A stretch of DNA of 64,000 nucleotides. Source: JAJDAT01 sp964344185. GTDB lineage: Bacteria; Nitrospinota; Nitrospinia; Nitrospinales; JAJDAT01. The stretch lies in the NCBI GenBank assembly GCA_964344185.1, contig CAYFMN010000023.1, positions 1-64,000 of the forward strand, in the 5' to 3' direction. Shown in pieces: positions 53,695-61,625 of this stretch. The notes under the pieces are model-generated. The model had not been told where the DNA came from. It searched no databases and worked only from the letters and a program-made list of their open reading frames with translations. The position numbers and the translations under genes were made by a program. The first letter of the stretch is position 1. Every line of letters starts with the position of its first letter.

Positions 53695-55473
53695 TTAAGC
53701 AGGGGCGAGTGTGGTGAGTCTTTCTTGAATGTTCTCGCGCTCGTGATGGCCTAAGTATAACAAGCCATCAGACAACGAATAGTTATGCGGAAAGGTTTCC
53801 ACAACTTCGTTGAGTCTCTCAACCATTTCCTGATAACAAGCCGTCGCTTCTTCGGCGTTCATCCCTACGCTGATATCGTAAGAATAACCTAAACTCAGAT
53901 CGTGATCTGGCGGCGTATACAAATTTGAGATATGCCATTTTTGAGCGTTGCGCTCCAGAGGAGTACCTCTTTCCAAATCAAATTGCGACATGATGGCGGA
54001 GAATCCCGGCGTTTCCAACATCAATGGATTGTCTAAGACAAAGTTGAGCGTATCCAACACTTCTTCTCGGGTCTCTGTTGGGAACCCGCAAATCAAATAA
54101 AAATGCATCGCAATACCAATATCCATACATTGCTTGACGGTGCCGTCAATCACTTCCAGGTCGACGCCTTTATCCATGCAGTCTAAAACTCGCTGGTTGT
54201 AAGATTCCAAACCAAAAATCAATTTTCTCAATCCGGAGCGGTACAGCATTTCTAAACGATTACCTCGTAACAAACTTTTTTCGAACTTCAATTCACCCGT
54301 CCACTGGACATTGATGCCCTCTTCTAGAATTTTCTCCGCAAACGATTTCAAGAAATTGATCGGCAACGCCTCGTCGGTAAAGAAGAAGTAGTTACAATCG
54401 TATTTTTCCTGCAAGTTTTTAAAATCCTGAACCACGTTCTCTGCATAGCGGACATGGAAATCCATATGGTCAAACGGAATCGAACAGAATGCGCATCGCT
54501 CCCAGTAGCAACCGCGCGACCCCATCACTGGCAAAACTCTCTCCGGCGCCAAATAAAGGTCGAAAGGCATGCCATCAAAGTCCGGCGTTGGCAATGCGTT
54601 CAAGTCTTCTTTCGCAAAAGGTCGGTTAACCACTACTTTGCCTTCGCGTTCATAAATCAAGTTAGGAACTTTTGATAAGTCCCCTTCCCCGCGCAATTGT
54701 TGCACTAAATTGAGCAACGGCGTTTCGCCTTCATGAACGATAAAACTGTCTATAAATTTAAATAATGGCGAACCTTGTTCTAACCGGTCTACCAGTTTGG
54801 TGAAGACGCTGCCGCCAACGGTTATGTGGATATCCGGTCTGGCTTCCTTCATTAAATGGGCAAAGGTCAAACCAGGAATCACTTGCTCAACAGAAGTGAT
54901 CGAAACGCCCAGGATGTCGATATCTTCTTTAGCAATGGACGGAATGTAATGTTCTTTATAAAGATCGTAAAAATAATTTTCTTCCGGACGACTGAACGAA
55001 TCGATAATTTCTCCAGATGAATAAGGAGAAAACCTCATTTGACTGCCGATAACTGTCAACTGCGACGGGAAATAAGGAGCCAAAATGTTATCGAGCCAAA
55101 CATCGATAATTTTCAGGCTTTCCATATAACGGTCTACGTCGTAAAAGTCCTGGTTACGCAAGGACATTTTTGCGGAGTCGATTTCGTGCATCAACGCGGG
55201 GATAACTTCTTCAGCTTCTTTAAGCTTGGTTAGCTTTTCCCTTTCGAATTGGGAAAGCGAAGGTTGAGAAGTGAGTTGACGAATTTGGTTCAGTATTTTT
55301 TCATAAAGCGGTTCGGTTTTTTCCCAGGTGCAAAGATGGTCGAGAAGTTCAATCGCCAAATCTCTTTGCACAACGTCTTCAATCCCATGTTTATTCAAGA
55401 ATGCCTTAAGCGCAGGCAAACTCAAATAAGGTTGAGAAGGATGCCAAGATGAAGGAAAAACCAGATAAATCAT
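53695..55473 (-). CDS. B12-binding radical SAM protein
   Basis: A 592-residue protein. Residues about 140-280 form a cobalamin-binding-type domain (DILGVSITSVEQVIPGLTFA and DIHITVGGSVFTKLV). The radical SAM core begins with GSRGCYWERCAFCSIPFD (cluster Cys near 320-328, spacing CxxxxCxxC, as in a subset of B12-dependent enzymes). YFFFTDEALP, LIFGLESYNQRVLD and HFYLICGFPTET follow. These enzymes methylate or rearrange unactivated carbons. It resembles the RiPP-maturation group, but no precursor peptide is evident. A cupin gene lies upstream on the same strand beyond a gap. Confidence 0.85.
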   Translation of the reverse strand: MIYLVFPSSWHPSQPYLSLPALKAFLNKHGIEDVVQRDLAIELLDHLCTWEKTEPLYEKILNQIRQLTSQPSLSQFEREKLTKLKEAEEVIPALMHEIDSAKMSLRNQDFYDVDRYMESLKIIDVWLDNILAPYFPSQLTVIGSQMRFSPYSSGEIIDSFSRPEENYFYDLYKEHYIPSIAKEDIDILGVSITSVEQVIPGLTFAHLMKEARPDIHITVGGSVFTKLVDRLEQGSPLFKFIDSFIVHEGETPLLNLVQQLRGEGDLSKVPNLIYEREGKVVVNRPFAKEDLNALPTPDFDGMPFDLYLAPERVLPVMGSRGCYWERCAFCSIPFDHMDFHVRYAENVVQDFKNLQEKYDCNYFFFTDEALPINFLKSFAEKILEEGINVQWTGELKFEKSLLRGNRLEMLYRSGLRKLIFGLESYNQRVLDCMDKGVDLEVIDGTVKQCMDIGIAMHFYLICGFPTETREEVLDTLNFVLDNPLMLETPGFSAIMSQFDLERGTPLERNAQKWHISNLYTPPDHDLSLGYSYDISVGMNAEEATACYQEMVERLNEVVETFPHNYSLSDGLLYLGHHERENIQERLTTLAPA

Positions 55474-55545
55474 TTCACTTTCCTTTTATTTTCTAAAAGT
55501 AGTCAAACTAAGAAAAAAACTTTTATCGAGCAGATCCCATAGCTT

Positions 55546-55583
55546 GTCATCCTGAAGCGAACCTTTAGGTTCGGTGAAGGATC
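55546..55583 (+). repeat. Dispersed palindromic repeat, copy C, cut by assembly gap
   Basis: GTCATCCTGAAGCGAACC-TTTA-GGTTCGGTGAAGGATC, then N. The assembly break falls inside the repeat, as expected for a multicopy element. Confidence 0.75.
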
Positions 55584-55593
55584 NNNNNNNNNN
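55584..55593. other. Assembly gap (10 N)
   Basis: Ten N at the end of repeat copy C; true length unknown. Confidence 0.99.
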
Positions 55594-55607
55594 CGACTCA
55601 ATATTTG

Positions 55608-55632
55608 TCATGCTGAGGCTCTCGAAGCATGA
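55608..55632. repeat. Short palindromic element
   Basis: TCATGCT and AGCATGA arms around GAGGCTCTCGA form a hairpin just after the gap and close to the cupin stop. Part of it recurs at window positions 52-67. Confidence 0.45.
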
Positions 55633-55641
55633 TAACTTTTA

Positions 55642-55959
55642 CTAAGGCTTCGGCGCCATAAAAACGAGCATAACCAACTGACCGCCGCTATCATTGACCA
55701 CACCATGATCTTCGCCAGCGGGAGCGATGGTGATTTCGTCTTTTTTCAATGTTTTTTCTTCCGAGCCCACGGTCACTTTACCGGAGCCTTCTATTACGTA
55801 ATATACCTTATCCGAGTCGCCGTGAGAATGCACTTTTTGAAATTGTCCCGGTTCCATGCAATACACGTCGCAAAAGAATTTATCGGTATCGAATAAACTG
55901 ACTTTATTCAGTTTTTCGGGTTTGAATACGATTGAATCTCGAACGTTGATTACTTTCAT
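55642..55959 (-). CDS. Small cupin-domain protein
   Basis: A 105-residue single-domain cupin. Motif 1 is FQKVHSHGDSDKVYYVIEGSG with the metal-binding His-x-His and Glu, and motif 2 is ITIAPAGEDHGVVNDSG with the second His. Small stand-alone cupins act as metal-dependent dioxygenases, isomerases or sugar-binding proteins, and no specific reaction can be inferred. It is upstream of the B12-radical SAM gene on the same strand, separated by the repeat and gap. Confidence 0.85.
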   Translation of the reverse strand: MKVINVRDSIVFKPEKLNKVSLFDTDKFFCDVYCMEPGQFQKVHSHGDSDKVYYVIEGSGKVTVGSEEKTLKKDEITIAPAGEDHGVVNDSGGQLVMLVFMAPKP

Positions 55960-56237
55960 GCTATCCAGAATCCTGCGATGGGTTAAACTACAGTCGGCTG
56001 TTGATAAAACAAGACTTAAAGGTCTAAAACAGCAGACGGATTAAATGAAAATAGTACCATAGAAAGGGTTTTCGCCCAAAAAAAACCATCTGTTGAGCGG
56101 GGGTATTTCTTATTGATTTATAGGCAGGTATACACTATCCTAAAGCTCTTATCCCTAAGGGAACAAACGCTTCTCGCATAGACTGGGACAAACGAACGTA
56201 AAATCCCATATTCCAAATATTCCAAACAAATTCATTT

Positions 56238-56314
<77 letters not shown>

Positions 56315-56328
56315 GTTAAATTAAGGGC

Positions 56329-56358
56329 CTAGAGGAAGTTCCTTTAAGCTCTTTTTTT
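56329..56358. terminator. Weak hairpin and T-run between tRNA-Pro and module 1
   Basis: TAGAGG/CCTTTA (56330-56335/56341-56346, one G-U pair) around AAGTT, then CTCTTTTTTT. It would end the tRNA transcript and may also serve the minus-strand DUF4325 gene. It is related to the element at 57735-57763. Confidence 0.45.
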
Positions 56359-56731
56359 ATTTTATTGCAGCTTTTTTTCTACCTTTTTTAGAAAAGATCT
56401 TTTGGGGCTTTTCTTTTACTATGTCAGTTTCCTCCCCTTCATTATCCTTTTGACGAAATCGAGAAACCATTATGTCATTCAACAATGCTCGATCATAAGA
56501 ATCCATATTTTTAAATTCCATTTTTTCCCGCATCTCATCTAAACTATATTTAAAAGCTAACTTACCAAAAGCTTCATCAATAAAAGAAACTGAAGCAATT
56601 TGAATGTTGCTGAAATCTACAGTTATCTTTTTTTCTTTCCTCCACGCTCCAACAATCTTCTTATTAATTTTTTCCCCTTCAGAACGCGTGATTGTGTCTT
56701 TCTTACAGGTAGTTTTCAGATTTATTTTCAT
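56357..56731 (-). CDS. STAS-like DUF4325-type protein (module 1)
   Basis: About 124 residues from ATG 56731, ten bases after the upstream gene's stop; a GTG at 56764 would overlap that gene. The fold signature is KKITVDFSNIQIASVSFIDE (residues about 35-53), then AFGKLAF and a downstream DRALLNDIMVSRFRQ helix, as in STAS-like DUF4325 proteins. A basic C-terminal tail (KIFSKKGRKKAAIK) follows. STAS-like proteins pair with GHKL ATPases in partner-switching regulation (SpoIIAA/SpoIIAB type). Here the ATPase gene is immediately upstream. The role as its partner is inferred from context. Confidence 0.7.
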   Translation of the reverse strand: MKINLKTTCKKDTITRSEGEKINKKIVGAWRKEKKITVDFSNIQIASVSFIDEAFGKLAFKYSLDEMREKMEFKNMDSYDRALLNDIMVSRFRQKDNEGEETDIVKEKPQKIFSKKGRKKAAIK

Positions 56732-56741
56732 AATTCTTATA

Positions 56742-57617
56742 TTAAAACAAGAAATCTGCTTCACTTTCTAAAAGGTAAAAACCAGTCTTATCAGTATTAA
56801 TTAACATTTTAATTATAGTTCCGGGAAAAGGAATTTTCATTGTTTGTTCAAGTACTTTGCTCTGATCAAACTTCCAAAATACTTTTCCCTTTTGTGAAAT
56901 TATACATAATTGTCCTTCATTGACGTCTAAAAATTTTTTAATGTGATTTAAACCTAATCCCGCATTTCGTTCTGGGTTTGAAGTAACATTCTTTTCTGTG
57001 GCTTTTTTAATTGCTTGATAAGCGTCGCTCAAATATTCATATTTAGAATAACTTCTCAATGAATCCAAAATACCAATACCTAAATCGGCGATACATAATC
57101 GTATTTGTTTTTTTCGCTTATCCAATACAGAACAAATGTAATATCCTTCGCTAAGACTATGGTCGATAACATTGGCCATAGTTTCTGTAAGACTCATTCG
57201 AAGTGAACCCTTAACACCTTTGGACATATTAAGATGAAATTCTAACATTTCAATTAATTCGTCAATAAATAAAGGGTTTATTCCATCTAATTTTCTTAAT
57301 TGAACTTTCGCAGATTCAATCCTTACTGGTTCAGGCTTTTTATCAGGCTTAAAAAAACTAAAAAAGCCCATTTCATTTAAGAATCGAAGTAACCTCAAAT
57401 TTTTTGGACGTCTATACGAGCATTTCTTCCCTTGCTTCATGCATTCCGAAACAGTGATCGCAATAATTATTATACTAACTGGGGTTAGAGAAACCGATTT
57501 ACTAAAATCAAAAACAATATCTTCTTTTTTATCTGCTTCTACCGCCTTTTTATAAAGCTGTAACAGCTGGTTTGATAACGCAATACTCTGTTTTTGAGGA
57601 TAAATCAATCTGATCAT
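56742..57617 (-). CDS. STAS-like plus GHKL ATPase protein (module 1)
   Basis: A 291-residue protein. Residues 1-95 resemble a STAS-like alpha/beta domain (IVFDFSKSVSLTPVSIIIIA). Residues about 115-260 are a HATPase_c domain: N-box MSLTETMANVIDHS (141-154), G1 ADLGIGIL (177-184) and G2 NAGLGLNHIKKFL (218-230). There are no transmembrane helices and no histidine-phosphorylation domain, so it is not a classical sensor kinase. The pattern fits a soluble anti-sigma/partner-switch type ATPase. It is followed ten bases later by the DUF4325 gene, forming a two-gene unit between tRNA-end-like sites. Confidence 0.75.
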   Translation of the reverse strand: MIRLIYPQKQSIALSNQLLQLYKKAVEADKKEDIVFDFSKSVSLTPVSIIIIAITVSECMKQGKKCSYRRPKNLRLLRFLNEMGFFSFFKPDKKPEPVRIESAKVQLRKLDGINPLFIDELIEMLEFHLNMSKGVKGSLRMSLTETMANVIDHSLSEGYYICSVLDKRKKQIRLCIADLGIGILDSLRSYSKYEYLSDAYQAIKKATEKNVTSNPERNAGLGLNHIKKFLDVNEGQLCIISQKGKVFWKFDQSKVLEQTMKIPFPGTIIKMLINTDKTGFYLLESEADFLF

Positions 57618-57702
57618 TGGAGTATTATACTAATAAAGAGAGAGCTGATCATATGAATCGTAAGATGACGGACTGTTTGGCATACTTGACTGAGAGGCAA
57701 TT

Positions 57703-57717
57703 GGTCACTCTCGCCCC
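57703..57717 (+). repeat. Degenerate middle att-like site
   Basis: GGTC-A-CTCTCGCCCC matches the tRNA-Pro 3' end with the T-loop part (about 13 bases) missing. The following bases (AAACATTAAAACCGAGGCCTAGAG) parallel those after tRNA-Pro (GACCAGTTAAATTAAGGGCCTAGAG, both given only as landmarks in two parts: a TTAAA tract and GGCCTAGAG). Confidence 0.5.
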
Positions 57718-57734
57718 AAACATTAAAACCGAGG

Positions 57735-57763
57735 CCTAGAGAAACTTTCTTTAGGGGTTTTTT
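57735..57763. terminator. Hairpin and T-run between modules
   Basis: CCTAGAG/CTTTAGG (57735-57741/57749-57755) around AAACTTT, followed by GGTTTTTT. Homologous in layout to the element after tRNA-Pro. Confidence 0.55.
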
Positions 57764-57767
57764 GAAA

Positions 57768-58796
57768 TTAATCTTGAGGAATTCCTCTTCTGATCATAAA
57801 TTCGATATCGTCGTTGGCGTTTAAATAATCGATTTTAATATTTGGGTTCTTATTCTTAAAAACTCGAAAAACTTCGTCGACAAACGCCTGCCCAACCGCT
57901 TCTACTTTTTTAAAATCCAAAATTATATGTTCAAATTTTTCCAAGTTTAATAAAAGCCTTTTTGCCTGGGAACGTGAAACGTATCTTTCTTGATCCAGTT
58001 GAGCTAACTGAACGGCGATCTTTGTTTTATTAAATCCTGGAATTCCATCTTCATTTTCGCTTGAATATTCCTTAAAAATATCGAGAAGGTTCTTTTCCGA
58101 ATTCAAACGAACTTTCATTTTAACCACGGTTCCTTTTCCGGAATCGTCTCTCGTTTCGAAATAAAAATCGTCCTCTGAGTTATCTCTGAAATAAAGCAGT
58201 TCATTTGAATAAATGGCAAACTCGTCAAAAGCCCTTGACGTAAAAAAAATTCCTTCGCCGCTATGGTTCTCTGGATCGGTCGTTAACTTTCCTTTGGACA
58301 ATTGCAAAATACTTTCTCGTTTATCCGTTAATTGAAACGCCTTTTTAATTTTTTCAAATATCCCTACCCCGTCGTCCATAACCGATAAAATTAATACGTC
58401 ATTTTCCCAGTCAATATGAACCGTCGCTCCCGTACCTTCCGAATGATCGATAGCGTTATTAAAAATTTCCGTAAATCCATACGCGACTATGTCGTAAATA
58501 TTTTTTCTAAGACCTTTAAAATTTTCTTCTAGGTACTTAATCCATACTTCATACTCCCCTAACCCCAAATCAAAAAGGATGGTAAATTTTTTGCTAGCCG
58601 AGTCTTTTAAATAATAACTAACTTGGGTGGTAAAACCAGATTTAACGATTGCGCCCTTTTCAAGAAGAATACGCAAATGCCTGTGAACAGAAACTTTCGA
58701 AACACCAAGTTTGTTTTGAGCAAAAGGAATAATATCGTTAGGGTGTTTAGGTATATGCTTGATTAAAAAATCAGGTATTTTGCTTTTGTTCTTCAT
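57768..58796 (-). CDS. Winged-helix / GHKL ATPase / DUF4325 fusion (module 2)
   Basis: A 342-residue protein with three domains. Residues 5-64 are a winged helix (IIPFAQNKLGVSKVSVHRHL, then LLEKGAIVKSG and YYLKD). Residues about 75-230 are a HATPase_c domain: N-box FTEIFNNAIDHS (108-119), G1 VMDDGVGIF (139-147) and G2 NHSGEGIFFTSRAF (177-190). Residues about 255-340 are a DUF4325 STAS-like domain (IILDFKKVEAVGQAFVDEVF). The architecture puts DNA binding, nucleotide switching and a STAS partner in one chain, suggesting a one-component regulator. The 390-bp upstream region is an operator-like array, consistent with autoregulation. Confidence 0.8.
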   Translation of the reverse strand: MKNKSKIPDFLIKHIPKHPNDIIPFAQNKLGVSKVSVHRHLRILLEKGAIVKSGFTTQVSYYLKDSASKKFTILFDLGLGEYEVWIKYLEENFKGLRKNIYDIVAYGFTEIFNNAIDHSEGTGATVHIDWENDVLILSVMDDGVGIFEKIKKAFQLTDKRESILQLSKGKLTTDPENHSGEGIFFTSRAFDEFAIYSNELLYFRDNSEDDFYFETRDDSGKGTVVKMKVRLNSEKNLLDIFKEYSSENEDGIPGFNKTKIAVQLAQLDQERYVSRSQAKRLLLNLEKFEHIILDFKKVEAVGQAFVDEVFRVFKNKNPNIKIDYLNANDDIEFMIRRGIPQD

Positions 58797-58810
58797 AAGC
58801 TTTTTCTAAC

Positions 58811-58936
58811 TAGTTAACTATTTATAAATTAACAAGCTATCTTATTAACGTTAATAAGATAGAACAATACTATTAATAAGTCAAAAAAAACCCTATTAAT
58901 AAGACTTAAATATTTTATTTTATAAATAGTTAACTA
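58811..58936. promoter_or_regulatory. Operator-like array upstream of the fusion regulator
   Basis: Three layers are visible. An 18-bp inverted repeat (TAGTTAACTATTTATAAA at 58811-58828, its complement at 58919-58936) flanks the array. Inside is a perfect 26-bp palindrome (58837-58862) centred on TTAACGTTAA. The box TTAATAAG recurs at 58851-58858, 58873-58880 and 58896-58903, spaced 22-23 bases, with its mirror CTTATTAA at 58841-58848. Even two-turn spacing suggests one protein face. The remaining sequence to 59038 shows no gene. Confidence 0.65.
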
Positions 58937-59038
58937 ACATGACTAATTAACCTAAAAACAATTGATACATGTTTATAAGTGTATTTTATTAGATTTCAGG
59001 AAGGAGATATAACTTGTTGGCCCTGCTTGGCTTAAGTA

Positions 59039-59069
<31 letters not shown>

Positions 59070-59077
59070 TTTATATC

Positions 59078-59114
59078 AAGGGTTTCAGGATTTCGACGTT
59101 GAAACCCTTTTTTT
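59078..59114 (+). terminator. Intrinsic terminator next to attR
   Basis: AAGGGTTTCA pairs with TGAAACCCTT around a 12-base loop, followed by T7. Stronger than the hairpin now found after the intact tRNA-Pro. Confidence 0.85.
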
Positions 59115-59184
59115 AAATTCTTTAGGAAATAACCCCCTATGTTAAACTGCCCGTAATTGTCGAAGAATTGTATAGGGGATAATA

Positions 59185-59466
59185 ATGAAAATAGATTCTT
59201 TATTCGCCGCCGCTCATAGCGGTAATGCAGATATGGCGCTTTATTTTCTGGACCGTGGAGACGATCCTAATTTTCAAGACGACTATGGTTCAACAGCTTT
59301 AATGTATGCCGCCGATAAAGGAAGCAGAGTTATAGTTCAACTTCTCATAAAAAGGGGCGCCGATGTTAATATTCAAGCTAACGACGGTTCAACCGCTCTA
59401 ACGATTGCGTCTCAAAAGGAACATAAAATTATCGAAACGCTATTGAAAGAGGCAGGAGCAAAATAA
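59185..59466 (+). CDS. Short ankyrin-repeat protein
   Basis: A 93-residue protein made almost wholly of ankyrin repeats: NADMALYFLDRGDDPNFQDD, GSTALMYAADKGSRVIVQLL and GSTALTIASQKEHKIIETLL. There is no signal peptide. GGGGATAAT precedes the ATG. Ankyrin repeats bind proteins; partner unknown. It lies just outside the right island boundary. Confidence 0.85.
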   Translation: MKIDSLFAAAHSGNADMALYFLDRGDDPNFQDDYGSTALMYAADKGSRVIVQLLIKRGADVNIQANDGSTALTIASQKEHKIIETLLKEAGAK

Positions 59467-59533
59467 ACTTCTCTTATCCATCCTAAAAACCGCTAAATAA
59501 CCTATCAGCTTCCGAGACCTTAGATTTTTTGGT

Positions 59534-59788
59534 TTATTTTATATTTACTACTGGGGGCTGTAGCCAATCCGCGACAATAGATTTTTTCCCTTTAAGTTTT
59601 CTTATGGTTTTATGTTGGCTGTCGATAACGCGACTTTGAAAGCATACTTCCTTTTCCAATTGGTCTATTTCCTCCTGTTTTTCCTGCAACAACTCCAGAT
59701 AGTCCGTGTTTGAAAATCTCAAATCACACCCCAATACCCATTGGCCATTTATTCCCTCATCCCTTTTAATTATTTTTAAAACACCCAT
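59534..59788 (-). CDS. Small coiled-coil protein of unknown function
   Basis: An 84-residue protein. The N-terminal half has short strands (KIIKRDEGINGQWVLGCDL). The middle is a heptad-like helix (YLELLQEKQEEIDQLEKEV). The C-terminus is basic, then WLQPPVVNIK. GGGAGGT is nine bases before the ATG, and a good promoter is just upstream, so it is likely real and well expressed. No family recognised. Confidence 0.65.
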   Translation of the reverse strand: MGVLKIIKRDEGINGQWVLGCDLRFSNTDYLELLQEKQEEIDQLEKEVCFQSRVIDSQHKTIRKLKGKKSIVADWLQPPVVNIK

Positions 59789-60117
59789 TACTTATACCTC
59801 CCACTTTAATTGCTTTTCATTATTTTCGCTAAATTTTCGCTTTTTGTAAAATAAAGCAAAAATAAGATTTTGTCAAGCGTAGGCCTTTGAATTATTGGCA
59901 AAAATTTCGTTGATTCTGCTTATCCACATCAAGCTATGAAGTTTTCCAACGTTGTTTCTTCTTTTGGTGGAGTTTTTTCTAAAATCTTCTTATGAGAGTT
60001 TTTAACCTGAGTACGTTAAAGCGGTTTTGGACAAAATATCCTGATTCTAAAGCCTCCAGAAAGGCTAGTTAATATTAAACGCCTTTGTTTTATTTCTACT
60101 CCTTATCCATCAAACCG
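59789..60117. other. Intergenic region with promoter
   Basis: About 330 bases between two minus-strand genes. It contains the predicted promoter at 59848-59876; otherwise nothing recognised. Confidence 0.4.
59848..59876 (-). promoter_or_regulatory. Predicted promoter of the coiled-coil protein
   Basis: Minus-strand TTGACA (59876-59871), 17-base spacer, TATTTT (59853-59848). Leader of about 50 bases before ATG 59788. Confidence 0.55.
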
Positions 60118-61140
60118 TTAATTATTACAATAGCGATCAATCCCTTTTTTGATATCGTCGATGACGTAGGCTCTCTTCTTTGCGGCGGTGATTTTTCTTT
60201 CCAATAAAGCAAAATCTCTACTTAAGTTGTTTAACGCTTTATCCATATCAACTTTCAATTGCTCGTGATTTTCTGAACGGTAAACTCCATCCTTAATGTC
60301 TTCGGCCAAATCCCAAACAACTCTTATTGTCTGCCTCAATCCACCGGACACCGATAATATTAAATTTTCGTAGGCTATTTTTAACTCATTAACGCTAACG
60401 CTTTGGATGGGCTCGTTTTCTAAAAGAGCCCGATAAACATATAAAAATGTCATTTCCGTATCAGCGTCGGCGCTGGCCACAGAGGTTGGCAGTCCAGTTC
60501 TTGGATCAATATTCGCCAAATTTGCAACCAAGTTTGTGGTTGTTTTTAGTCTCTGCGAAATAGTGCGAACGACAACAGACCAATCATTTGTCCCTGCAAG
60601 GCGGCTCCATGTCTTCGTATCGCTTATCAAATCCTTTTTAATTTTATTGAGCGATTCATTTGCCTCATTAAATAAACCTTGCCTATCGAAGACTTTCTCA
60701 AAATCTTTATACAATCCCTCATCGCTGTATTCGGCTAGTTCATCGCAGTTTTTCTTTGGTTGCCAAACTCGTTTATCATTGCTCCACTCTCCTATCCAGA
60801 TACTGCCATCAGCATAGGTTTTAGTTCCATGACCGTTTCTTTTACCGTCCTTATACTCGCCTGCGAACCTATCGCCATTAAACCAATAATACGTTCCATA
60901 GCCGTGTTTTTTGCCGTCCTTATATTCGCCTACATATTTATCCCCGTCCCAATACTTTCGAGTCCCTTGACCATTAGCTTGACCGCCTTTAAAATATCCC
61001 TCATGTTCGTCTCCATTAGCCCATGAAAAAATCCCGTAACCGTTTTGGCAATCGCCTGAAATACATACAGCTTCAACCCAGCTTGGCGAAACGAATAAAA
61101 GCACAAAGAAAAGTAGAAAGATAATTGGGCGTCGGTTCAT
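60118..61140 (-). CDS. Exported MORN-repeat protein
   Basis: About 340 residues from ATG 61140, which gives a clean signal peptide (RRPIIFLLFFVLLFVSPSWVEA); a GTG at 61161 would add seven residues. Four to five MORN repeats follow (YGIFSWANGDEHEGYFKGG, GTRKYWDGDKYVGEYKDGK, GTYYWFNGDRFAGEYKDGK, GTKTYADGSIWIGEW). Then comes a helical C-terminal domain of about 200 residues with two Cys (one in CDELAEYSDEG, one near the end). MORN repeats mediate protein or lipid contacts. Probably periplasmic; role unknown. Confidence 0.8.
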   Translation of the reverse strand: MNRRPIIFLLFFVLLFVSPSWVEAVCISGDCQNGYGIFSWANGDEHEGYFKGGQANGQGTRKYWDGDKYVGEYKDGKKHGYGTYYWFNGDRFAGEYKDGKRNGHGTKTYADGSIWIGEWSNDKRVWQPKKNCDELAEYSDEGLYKDFEKVFDRQGLFNEANESLNKIKKDLISDTKTWSRLAGTNDWSVVVRTISQRLKTTTNLVANLANIDPRTGLPTSVASADADTEMTFLYVYRALLENEPIQSVSVNELKIAYENLILSVSGGLRQTIRVVWDLAEDIKDGVYRSENHEQLKVDMDKALNNLSRDFALLERKITAAKKRAYVIDDIKKGIDRYCNN

Positions 61141-61326
61141 GGCAACAGTAAATTTCTCCACAACTAGGCGATTTCTTTTTGTTTTCAGTATTCTTAGATC
61201 ATATCAAAACTTATTGAGAATTGTACTGGTAGAACCGCCCACACCCTCATTTCGGTAAAAAACTCTATAAAGTTTGAAAATTGAAATCCCGATAAGAAGG
61301 TATAAGAATTTAACTACGAGGTTACT

Positions 61327-61512
61327 ATGGAAACGCCAATTGAAAACATTGCAACTCAAAACAAAATTCCGGCGACGCAACCGGCTATGACAGCTAAAAA
61401 TTTGGAAGCTTTTAAGAAATCTAAAGAAGTGAATTCTGTTGTGTCAGTTCAGGGTCAAACGGAAACGACTGTTTCTGAGTCTGAAGAGCATCAGGTTGAC
61501 GTAGCAATCTAA
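61327..61512 (+). CDS. Small hydrophilic protein (61 aa)
   Basis: A 61-residue frame with ACGAGG nine bases before the ATG. The sequence is polar and low-complexity (NIATQNKIPATQPAM, SVQGQTETTVSESEE), with a central Lys-rich helix and no Cys or membrane segment. It is probably disordered. Its existence rests on the ribosome-binding site and lack of competing frames. Confidence 0.45.
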   Translation: METPIENIATQNKIPATQPAMTAKNLEAFKKSKEVNSVVSVQGQTETTVSESEEHQVDVAI

Positions 61513-61578
61513 ATGGATCGCATAGCCAAAATAGCGAACATTTTTAATTCTGCTTTTCACGCTATTCTATCTTTTTGA

Positions 61579-61606
61579 ATCATGCCGCCTCTTCTGGCGG
61601 TATGAT
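61579..61606. terminator. Hairpin between convergent small genes
   Basis: ATCATGCCGCC pairs with GGCGGTATGAT (one G-U) around a 6-base loop. There is no clear T-run on either side, so function as terminator is tentative. Confidence 0.4.
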
Positions 61607-61625
61607 ATGCCCTGCCCTAATCCCA

